DNA of 12,159 nucleotides, taken from assembly GCA_021847855.1 (NCBI GenBank), contig JAJZOT010000015.1, forward strand, positions 1 through 12,159, given 5' to 3'. The notes under the pieces were generated by a model. It was not told the DNA's origin. It worked only from the letters and a program-made list of their open reading frames with translations, and ran no database searches. Position 1 is the first letter of the stretch; the number at the start of each line of letters is the position of its first letter. The translations under genes were made by a program, and so were the position numbers. Shown piece by piece: positions 6,138 through 12,159 of this stretch. Source of the DNA: Thermoplasmata archaeon. GTDB lineage: Archaea > Thermoplasmatota > Thermoplasmata > Thermoplasmatales > Thermoplasmataceae.

Positions 6138-8489
6138 ATGAGGATGTCAGAAAAAAGAACTGAACCAAGAAACGATAGCGATGAAGCTTTTGAATTGAAA
6201 CACATAAAAATAGAAGGAGAGCTTGACTATAGATCAAAATCGTTTAAATCTAAATGTGAGTTGTACATTGATCCGAAGGGAACCTCGGTATTTAGGATAG
6301 AAGCTGTAAATTTCTTGATTAACTCAGTTAAAATCAATGGAAAACTTGCAGATTATAAGTATGATGGAAGCAATATTACAATTAGCGTCCCCGACAATTT
6401 CAGCGACTTAAAAATGAAAATCACAGTGGATTATGCAATCGTCGATCCGCATTTGGGTATGTATTTCATAACAGAAGACAAATATGGTGCTAACATTCAG
6501 CCCCAAGTTTGGACCTTAGGCGAGGGGCAAACTGAAGATTTTCAGGTGAGCGAAGATAACAAATATTGGTTTCCGTACATCCCCGGACCGGATAAGAAGT
6601 GTACGTCAGAAACCATCATTACCGTGCCAAAAAAGTACTATCTCGTGTCCAATGGAGATCTTTTAAGCGTTAAAGATATCCAAGAAAAACGTGTATATCA
6701 CTGGAGAATGGATCGGCCTCATTCACCATATCTTATTTCACTAGTGTGTGGAGAATTTGATTTTTTTGAGGAAACTTATAAGAATACTAAGCTCATGTAT
6801 TTGGTCCCAAAAGGCAAGAAACACGACATTGAAAGAACCTTCCCTATAACTAAGGAATTATTTGAATTCTACGAAAAATTCACAGGAGCCGAATATCCTT
6901 TTAAGAAGTTTTCCCAAACATGCGTTTATGAGGCAACGTTTGGCGGAATGGAAAATACTACCGCCAATACTTTAACTGAAAGAACATTGCATGATGAAAT
7001 AGCTCATATTGATTTCAGCAGTGAAGAAAATGTTGGACATCACATGGCACATCAATGGTTCGGCGACTTAGTTACCTGCAAAACATGGGAAGATGTATGG
7101 TTGAATGAGGGTTTGGCAAGCTTCTTATACGCCTCCTTCGTCAAGAACAAACATGGGACTGATGAATACTACTATCATCTTTTAGATAAACTGGACGCTT
7201 ACTTAAGGGCAGAAACACAGCGAGGAGTTAGTGAGATTTGCACCACTTATGGTACTGCCCCAAAAAAATCATTTGATAGATATTCCAGCGAAAAGGGAGG
7301 GCTTGTGATGTGTTCTTTATTGAACCTGATAGGAGAGGAGAAGATGCATCGGGTTTTAAAATCATATTTCTCAAAGTTTATGTACAGCTCGGCTACCACA
7401 AAAGATCTTGAGCAAATAGTTGATGAAGAATCAGATGGGATTTCCGGCGGATTTTTTGGCCAATTTATTTACTCTAAAGGATATCCTATACTGAATGTGA
7501 CCTATTTCTATGATAATTCGCTGCATATCCTAAATCTTTCGTTCAAACAGAAGCAGTCAACATCCAGAGAGTACCGATTACAGTTTAAATTAATTTTGAA
7601 TTTTAATAAAGGCAAATCTACAGAAATCCCTGTTACTTTATATAATATTGAACAGGAATTACGATTGAACCTCAGCGACCGACCAACGTTTATCTGCGTA
7701 GATCCTGACATATCAATCGTAGGAATCGTAGAAGTCGAGGAAGACTTCTCAGAGATGAAATCAAAAATAGAAAATGACACGCATCTTGTTTGTAGGATAA
7801 GAGCGATAAGGAAAATGGCATATTTTAACAATAATGAATTTATTGACACATTAAGCCGGATGATTTCAAATACTGAGATACATTGGAGTATCGCTGCGGA
7901 GTCATCGAACGCCTTAAGTAGAATTGGAGGTAAAGAAGCATTAAATATTCTAATAAAAAATGCTCAACACCCCAATCCAAAAGTAAGAAGGGCGATAGCA
8001 AGGGCGCTTGGAAATTTTAGCGAAAAGGAATCTCTTGAAGCAATATCTACTATGTTAAGTAAAGAAAAAAGTTATTACATTCGTGGCGAAGCTCTCTATT
8101 CGGCGGGAATGACGGGTCGTGAGGAAGCCATTCAATTTCTGTACAGGGGCCTATTTGAGTACTCGCATGAAAATGTAATTAGCATAGGAGCGTTGAAGGG
8201 ACTCGGTGCTCTACACACAGAGGCATCATCTAAAATTGTATTGAATTATATGCGCCGAACTAATAATAAAAAAATGATACTTGCTTCAATTGGCGAACTG
8301 GCATCTTTTTTGAACTTTCAAGAAATACGAGATGAAGTGTTGTATCAGATAGTCAACGGAGACAAGGAGATTTGTGACAAAGCTATGTCTGTCGCACTTA
8401 ATTCTGGCGATCCCTTGTTCATTTCCTCTGCAAAAGACAAGTATTTGTCTAGGTATTTCAAAGAGTCATACAAAGCAACACTAGTATAA
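6138..8489 (+). CDS. M1-family (aminopeptidase N/tricorn factor-like) protein with HEAT repeats, probably catalytically inactive
   Basis: The 783-residue product has the M1 order: beta-rich N-terminal domain (about 16-210, with NKYWFPYIPGPDKK at 141-154), thermolysin-like domain (about 215-420) and a beta linker (about 450-530). A C-terminal alpha superhelix of PBS-lyase/EZ-type HEAT repeats follows (about 545-760, e.g. NPKVRRAIARALGNF). GGMEN, which binds the substrate N-terminus, is intact at 269-273. The zinc frame is H301, H305 and E324 with canonical spacing, but the motif reads HHMAH: the general-base Glu is His302. The Tyr that should precede E-K-G is Ser384 (FDRYSSEKGG). Active members such as tricorn factors F2/F3 remove N-terminal residues from peptides; this copy probably cannot, and may bind peptides or act as a scaffold, as eukaryotic TAF2 does. 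AGGGGT five bases before the ATG supports the start; ATG at 6144 is an alternative. Confidence 0.9.
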   Translation: MRMSEKRTEPRNDSDEAFELKHIKIEGELDYRSKSFKSKCELYIDPKGTSVFRIEAVNFLINSVKINGKLADYKYDGSNITISVPDNFSDLKMKITVDYAIVDPHLGMYFITEDKYGANIQPQVWTLGEGQTEDFQVSEDNKYWFPYIPGPDKKCTSETIITVPKKYYLVSNGDLLSVKDIQEKRVYHWRMDRPHSPYLISLVCGEFDFFEETYKNTKLMYLVPKGKKHDIERTFPITKELFEFYEKFTGAEYPFKKFSQTCVYEATFGGMENTTANTLTERTLHDEIAHIDFSSEENVGHHMAHQWFGDLVTCKTWEDVWLNEGLASFLYASFVKNKHGTDEYYYHLLDKLDAYLRAETQRGVSEICTTYGTAPKKSFDRYSSEKGGLVMCSLLNLIGEEKMHRVLKSYFSKFMYSSATTKDLEQIVDEESDGISGGFFGQFIYSKGYPILNVTYFYDNSLHILNLSFKQKQSTSREYRLQFKLILNFNKGKSTEIPVTLYNIEQELRLNLSDRPTFICVDPDISIVGIVEVEEDFSEMKSKIENDTHLVCRIRAIRKMAYFNNNEFIDTLSRMISNTEIHWSIAAESSNALSRIGGKEALNILIKNAQHPNPKVRRAIARALGNFSEKESLEAISTMLSKEKSYYIRGEALYSAGMTGREEAIQFLYRGLFEYSHENVISIGALKGLGALHTEASSKIVLNYMRRTNNKKMILASIGELASFLNFQEIRDEVLYQIVNGDKEICDKAMSVALNSGDPLFISSAKDKYLSRYFKESYKATLV

Positions 8490-8589
8490 TTTCTGAAAGG
8501 AAAATAAAAAATAACATCTAAAGTAGGGGCGTCTTTTAACCTAAGTTATATCAACGAAGAGCAATTTCAATAGTAGATACGTCAATGCA

Positions 8590-8628
8590 TTTAAAAAATT
8601 AAGCCTGGATTATAAATTTTTGGGAGGT
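8590..8628 (+). promoter_or_regulatory. A/T-rich promoter-like stretch and ribosome binding site before the transposase-like fragment
   Basis: A/T-rich blocks TTTAAAAAATTAA (about 8590-8602) and TTATAAATTTTT (about 8610-8621) precede GGGAGGT at 8622-8628, which sits ten bases before the ATG at 8638. This is a plausible start region for the frame that follows, whether or not its product is functional. Confidence 0.35.
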
Positions 8629-8637
8629 TAGTAGGTG

Positions 8638-8988
8638 ATGGAATCACAAGAAGATAATGGATCAAACAGAAGGCATGACAGGTACAACAGATTCATTGTA
8701 AAAAAGGATTTAGGACCTCATGTATCCATGCTCCTGATGAATTGGAAAGTACCACGTGAAGAAAACAACAGGGGAAAGAGAGGTCGCCCATTCAAGTCCA
8801 CCAGTACACTCATAACATTCCTTGCAAAACTTATGTCAATGCATAGTGATCCCTCCAGATACACTGGGGGAGATTGCTCTCAAGGTCCAATATCGCAATG
8901 TCATGAGAGAGATGACACATGCATATTGAATTTTGCAGCACACCCGGATGACTGCAAAGTAGTAAGTGCGCTGATCAAAGCGACTTAG
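8638..8988 (+). pseudogene. N-terminal fragment of an IS5-like transposase (probable)
   Basis: The frame encodes 116 residues from ATG 8638 (a GTG at 8635 is an alternative). Residues about 17-70 resemble the N-terminal part of IS5-type DDE transposases: a Tyr/Asn-rich start, a helix LLMNWKVPREENNRGKRGRP, then a helix corresponding to the usual S-L-I-x-F-L-A element (STLITFLAKLMSM). In complete elements this is followed by a region like Y-R-x-T-E-G; here SRYTGGDCSQ is the last recognisable part. After about residue 80 the sequence no longer looks like a transposase, no DDE catalytic domain is present, and a full protein would be some 250-350 residues, so I read it as a truncated remnant. I could not find terminal inverted repeats or target duplications. 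It converges with the C45-type hydrolase gene, 34 bases apart. A small unrelated gene is the alternative. Confidence 0.45.
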
Positions 8989-9022
8989 CAACCATCAACG
9001 CTGAAGCAGTATGTGAATTCAC

Positions 9023-10360
9023 TCAGTTAAGTATATTCATATCTTTGTCGAAAGAGAGCTTTCTCCACATTCCATTGCAAGGATTCCCAAGCGACACGCC
9101 TATCTCGGTATACTGTTCAAGTGCGTCCGTTTTGTTGTTAAACTTGACTACTAAAGATCTTACAGTTCCTCCAAAAGTTCCTGCGTATTCCATGTGCCTA
9201 CAAACCGTATTTTCACTCGCAGACTCTCTTTTCACTAATGAGTCGTAATGATCTGACATTATTTTAACCCCCTCGTCGAAATCTATTTTACCATATTTTT
9301 CTTTCACAGCCTTCTCGATTGACAGGTACCGATAATCACCAGTAACTGGATGTTTTACTGTTACAAGATACGGTTCTAGATCTGAAGCTAGTGTTTTGCC
9401 AGCTGATACAATCCAATGTTCCGAAGCGTCTGGAAATTTAGCAAAGCCATGGTGTTTCGGGGTTGCTTCAACTATTCTTGTACCTTCCTTCTTGCTCGTA
9501 AAGCACCAATTGATAAGTGTTCTATTTGGTACTGAAAGAAATCTTTTCACTGCGTCACTCGTACCATCTGAATACTGACCGAGCCACCTGAATAAAAACC
9601 AACTAGGAACACCATCTTCTGCCATCTCTTCGTTCTTCATTACATCGGAGATACCAGTAGAACAACTAAACGTATTTGCAGAATTGACGACACTATGATA
9701 ACCAATATACCCCGGAACTACTGGTGAAACAAATGCTTTGCCGTGTTTAGGTTTTGCCACTTTTAACGCCAGGAATTGATCCATGTATCGTCCGCCATCG
9801 TCATTATGAGCTGCAACAAGAGTATCGTCCTTCGTGGCCTTCCCCCATGCACTGAAAAAAGAGCAGTGGAGTGGGCTTTCCTCAGCAATATCGTCAGGCA
9901 TCAGTGGGTAATGCGATTCCGGAGATGGTAAGGTGTACATTATATCAATATTCAGGTTGGTGAGCATGAGATCTTTGTAGTCCACACCTGAGGCATTAGC
10001 CATACTGGCCACCTCATCCAAATATGACGAGTCTGTATACTTTGCAATACTGTCTTCCGCCAGTCCTATGTAATCGTTTGCGTTAATGTGTGCCTTTTCG
10101 AAGATTGAAACAAGTTTTGGAGTGTTAAACCTGACAACTTTTCTGATAATATCCGCTGTAGCTCTACCGAATTGGTCACCCATCTCTGAAGCATCGCCTT
10201 CAACAAAGACTAAAGGTATGTAGCTTTTCCATGGATAAATCTCTGTTGTTTTAGTAAATACACTTCCATACTTCGTCCGCTCCACTTCTTCACCAAGTCC
10301 GTAACGACTGGAGTTTAGAGGATTTATTTTTTTTGTGCTGTTTGTTCCCATGTTTTCCAT
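9023..10360 (-). CDS. C45-family Ntn hydrolase (acyl-CoA:6-aminopenicillanate acyltransferase-like linear amide hydrolase)
   Basis: The product has 445 residues from ATG 10360, or 442 from the in-frame ATG at 10351, which fits a leaderless start better (TATA box at 10369-10377). The N-terminal part has PLVFVEGDASEMGDQFGRATAD (about 49-70), matching the conserved start of C45 proteins, where the G-x-Q-x-G block is usual. The likely nucleophile is Cys166 in ESPLHCSFFSAWGKATKDDTL; in this family autocatalytic cleavage before the Cys creates the N-terminal nucleophile. The following AAHNDDGG corresponds to the usual (G)RN-x-D(W) block, here with His in place of Arg. No signal peptide is visible, so it is probably cytoplasmic. 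Relatives hydrolyse or transfer linear amide bonds of acylated amino acids, peptides or penicillins; the substrate here is unknown. It is divergent from the Dpp/Opp-type permease genes, which suggests a role in handling imported peptides or acyl-amino compounds. Confidence 0.82.
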   Translation of the reverse strand: MENMGTNSTKKINPLNSSRYGLGEEVERTKYGSVFTKTTEIYPWKSYIPLVFVEGDASEMGDQFGRATADIIRKVVRFNTPKLVSIFEKAHINANDYIGLAEDSIAKYTDSSYLDEVASMANASGVDYKDLMLTNLNIDIMYTLPSPESHYPLMPDDIAEESPLHCSFFSAWGKATKDDTLVAAHNDDGGRYMDQFLALKVAKPKHGKAFVSPVVPGYIGYHSVVNSANTFSCSTGISDVMKNEEMAEDGVPSWFLFRWLGQYSDGTSDAVKRFLSVPNRTLINWCFTSKKEGTRIVEATPKHHGFAKFPDASEHWIVSAGKTLASDLEPYLVTVKHPVTGDYRYLSIEKAVKEKYGKIDFDEGVKIMSDHYDSLVKRESASENTVCRHMEYAGTFGGTVRSLVVKFNNKTDALEQYTEIGVSLGNPCNGMWRKLSFDKDMNILN

Positions 10361-10368
10361 TTGTTGGG

Positions 10369-10377
10369 ATTATATAG
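10369..10377 (-). promoter_or_regulatory. TATA box of the C45-type hydrolase gene
   Basis: On the minus strand this reads CTATATAAT. Its centre is 22 bases before ATG 10351 but only 13 before ATG 10360, so a transcript starting about 22-25 bases downstream would begin at the second ATG. This favours 10351 as the true start. Confidence 0.5.
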
Positions 10378-10422
10378 CGTTAATGAACTTTACTGTATTT
10401 GTGGTTTGTTCATTTTCAGGAC

Positions 10423-10434
10423 ATAATATTTATT
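10423..10434 (+). promoter_or_regulatory. TATA box of the permease operon
   Basis: ATAATATTTATT is centred about 30 bases before the GTG at 10459. No Shine-Dalgarno sequence precedes that GTG, which fits a leaderless mRNA. The distance to the divergent TATA box at 10369-10377 is only about 50 bases, so both promoters share one short control region. Confidence 0.45.
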
Positions 10435-10458
10435 ACGATCCTTCACTTTGCGCTCTCC

Positions 10459-11490
10459 GTGAACTCTGGAACTTTATTTTTCATAATCCGGAGAGTAATT
10501 TATGCAATTTTTACTTTGATCATACTAATTGTGTTTCTCTTTTTACTAATTCACATCATCGCTCCAAATCCACTTGAATTGGCAAGGATTTATGCTGGAA
10601 ATCCACATATTCCAACCACCACCCTTGAAAATATTGTTAAAAGATATGGATTGAATCAGCCCGTATACATCCAGATTATTAGCTATATTAGTATGATTTT
10701 TCACGGAAACTTAGGCATGGATCCAATTTACAACGCTCCTGAACTAACATTAATTGGAACTTTTTTTCCGATCACGCTGGAACTTGTCTTTCCAGCAATA
10801 ATTGTTGCCGTATTACTCGGAATTTTTACTGGGGCAATTGCAGCTTCAAGAAGGGGAAAACCTACCGACTATGGTGTTAAAATCTTATATCTTAGTTCAT
10901 GGGGAACGCCTCCCTTCTTGGTTGCAATTTTACTTCAACTTGTAGTAGCCTATGATTTAAAGTTGCTTCCGGCGGTAAACATGGTAAATCCTATTCTTAC
11001 TGCACCTCCTTCTGTGACCCCTTTTCCTCTAATAAATGCAATTTGGGCTGGCGACTGGACATATTTTGTGAGTTTAATCCATCATATGATACTGCCTGCA
11101 ATTGCGTTGGCTACGATTAGTTTTGGTATCGTAACAAGGCTCACCCGGGCCTCTATGCTGGATGTAATGGAAACAGATTTTTTCAGGCTAAGCCTTATGA
11201 AAGGGCTTTCACGAAAGAAAACTGTTTACGGGGTAGCGTTAAGAAATGCTGCTCTTCCACTAGTAACGCTGATTGTCCTCCTTTTTGCATATTCGGTTGC
11301 TGGTGCTGTAGTGATCGAGGATATTTTTGACTACCATGGCATGGGCTATTTTATAGTTCAGGCAATTGACAATCTGGACTATATCGCGATTCTGGATACA
11401 ACAATAATAGTTGGAATCGCAATAATTATCGCCAATCTAATTGCTGATGTCCTTTACGGTATACTAGATCCAAGGGTGATTTTAGAATGA
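10459..11490 (+). CDS. Peptide/oligopeptide-type ABC transporter permease, DppB/OppB family
   Basis: With the GTG at 10459 the protein has 343 residues, close to the usual length, and begins in the typical way with a first helix led by FFIIRRVIYAIFTL. The frame is open back to 10399, but the upstream residues do not fit the family and the TATA box at 10423-10434 lies inside that extension. Family marks are the periplasmic-side block LENIVKRYGLNQPVYIQ (about 56-72), PITLELVFPAIIVAVLLG (104-121), LSSWGTPPFLVAILLQL (145-161) and the cytoplasmic EAA loop with DFFRLSLMKGLS then ALRNAALPLVT (about 240-270), which couples to the ATPase. About six membrane segments are visible. The protein forms half of the membrane channel of a Dpp/Opp-type importer. 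The stop overlaps the start of the next permease gene by four bases (ATGA), indicating translational coupling. Substrate is inferred from family only; sugars and other compounds are also carried by members. Confidence 0.93.
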   Translation: MNSGTLFFIIRRVIYAIFTLIILIVFLFLLIHIIAPNPLELARIYAGNPHIPTTTLENIVKRYGLNQPVYIQIISYISMIFHGNLGMDPIYNAPELTLIGTFFPITLELVFPAIIVAVLLGIFTGAIAASRRGKPTDYGVKILYLSSWGTPPFLVAILLQLVVAYDLKLLPAVNMVNPILTAPPSVTPFPLINAIWAGDWTYFVSLIHHMILPAIALATISFGIVTRLTRASMLDVMETDFFRLSLMKGLSRKKTVYGVALRNAALPLVTLIVLLFAYSVAGAVVIEDIFDYHGMGYFIVQAIDNLDYIAILDTTIIVGIAIIIANLIADVLYGILDPRVILE

Positions 11491-12159
11491 TTGGAGACGC
11501 ATCTCAAGCATTAATAAACAAAAACCAGCAAGATTCTCCAAAAAAAGTCTCCTTATTAAGGCTGATTATAAAAGACAGGAGTGCCATGATTGGTTTGATT
11601 ATCATATCTATCTTCTTTGCTTGGTCGATAATCCAAGGATTCTTGGAATTTATTTCAAACTTTGGAAATTATCAGTCTTTGGGATACATTCTACTCCCTC
11701 ATGATCCTTTTCAGCTTAACCCTTTTGCATCATCCCTCCCACCCTCAACTCATTACCTTCTTGGTACTAATTCATCAGGGGAAGATATTCTTTCGAGAAT
11801 TTTGTACGCAGTTCCGAGAGACGCATTTATTGCGGTCATAGTTGTTGGGGTCTCCATTGGTGTAGGAGCGGTTCTTGGTATAATCGCTGGATATATTGGG
11901 AAATTTGTAGACGACATCGTAATGCGCATTACCGATGCATTTCTTTCAGTCCCGCCTCTAATTTTAGTTATAGCGGTGTCCGTTATACTTAATGAGTCCT
12001 ATTTTGCTGCAGTAGTGGGTCTGCTTGTTGTATGGTGGCCAATTTATGCTAGGTTTTTCAGGGGAGAGATATTGAAAATTAAGAGACTTGACTATGTTCA
12101 GGCTGCAAAGCTGAACAATGTAGGAATGTTTTCATTTTTTTTCAGGTACCTTTTCATGA
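11487..12159 (+). CDS. Peptide/oligopeptide-type ABC transporter permease, DppC/OppC family (cut by window edge)
   Basis: The gene starts with ATG at 11487, overlapping the DppB-type stop codon, and remains open for 224 codons to the end of the window; about 60-90 residues of a normal protein are missing. A cytoplasmic start (about 1-30, ending LLRLIIKDRSAMIG) leads into the first helix (33-56). LGTNSSGEDILSRILYAVPRDAFIAV (92-117) matches the DppC hallmark L-G-T-D-x-x-G-R-D-x-x-S-R, with Glu replacing the Arg of G-R-D. Further helices follow at about 117-137 and 155-168, and the EAA loop begins at 194-224 with RGEILKIKRLDYVQAAKLNN. The Gly usual four residues after E-A-A is Asn here, an oddity given that this residue is highly conserved. 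It pairs with the DppB-type protein to form the channel; substrate-binding protein and ATPases presumably lie beyond the window. Confidence 0.92.
   Translation, partial: MIGDASQALINKNQQDSPKKVSLLRLIIKDRSAMIGLIIISIFFAWSIIQGFLEFISNFGNYQSLGYILLPHDPFQLNPFASSLPPSTHYLLGTNSSGEDILSRILYAVPRDAFIAVIVVGVSIGVGAVLGIIAGYIGKFVDDIVMRITDAFLSVPPLILVIAVSVILNESYFAAVVGLLVVWWPIYARFFRGEILKIKRLDYVQAAKLNNVGMFSFFFRYLFM

Noticed and set aside
7508..7849. Minus-strand 113-codon frame inside the M1-family gene
   Set aside because: Antisense shadow of a clear coding region, no motif.
9045..9578. Plus-strand short frames opposite the C45-type hydrolase
   Set aside because: Antisense shadows of a well supported gene.
10335..10577. 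Plus-strand 80-codon frame across the divergent promoter region
   Set aside because: It overlaps both promoters and the first codons of the permease gene in another frame, with no motif.
1..12159. CRISPR array or toxin-antitoxin or defence island
   Set aside because: No regularly spaced repeats and no recognisable defence or toxin-antitoxin motifs were found in the reading frames.

Overview
The window looks like a chromosomal segment of an archaeon, most likely a member of the Thermoplasmata (Thermoplasmatales-like). This rests on gene content: an archaeal XPB/Rad25-type helicase with the short N-terminal domain, a thioredoxin-like DUF929-type membrane protein, an Hsp20, a SHOCT membrane protein, a UbiB/ABC1 kinase, an M1 metallopeptidase homologue related to the tricorn-interacting factors, and A/T-rich TATA elements placed about 25-30 bases before start codons that lack a Shine-Dalgarno sequence (leaderless transcription). 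The species cannot be named from the sequence alone.

Layout. (1) 1-1191, minus strand: a DUF929-like anchored protein followed after about 50 bases by the 5' end of an XPB-type helicase that runs off the window. (2) 1326-2189, plus strand: Hsp20, then a small two-helix SHOCT protein. (3) 2240-4375, minus strand: an acidic helical protein resembling a ferritin-like bundle without its metal ligands, followed by a UbiB/ABC1 atypical kinase with all its key motifs; a perfect spaced inverted repeat overlaps their likely promoter. (4) 4440-5606: more than 1 kb with no convincing intact gene, holding what look like decayed minus-strand genes, one with an excellent ribosome binding site. (5) 5607-8489, plus strand and visibly more A/T-rich: a small unassigned protein and a 783-residue M1-family protein with a HEAT-repeat tail. 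(6) 8638-8988: a probable fragment of an IS5-like transposase. (7) 9023-10360, minus strand: a C45/penicillin-acyltransferase-like Ntn hydrolase. (8) 10459-end, plus strand: two Dpp/Opp-type permease genes overlapping by 4 bases, the second cut by the window edge.

The most notable gene is the M1-family protein. It keeps the zinc-ligand frame (His, His, Glu with canonical spacing) and the GGMEN motif, but the catalytic Glu of HExxH is His and the catalytic Tyr before E-K-G is Ser. Both changes need at least two base substitutions, so single base-call errors do not explain them. Together with the C-terminal HEAT repeats this suggests a pseudopeptidase that may act as a scaffold. In the right-hand part, an amide-bond hydrolase of the C45 type stands divergent to a peptide transporter, which fits uptake and processing of peptides or acylated amino compounds, although this link is inference from position. 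The drop in G+C after about 5.6 kb, the decayed genes and the transposase remnant suggest that the right half is an accessory or rearranged region joined to a more typical core region on the left.
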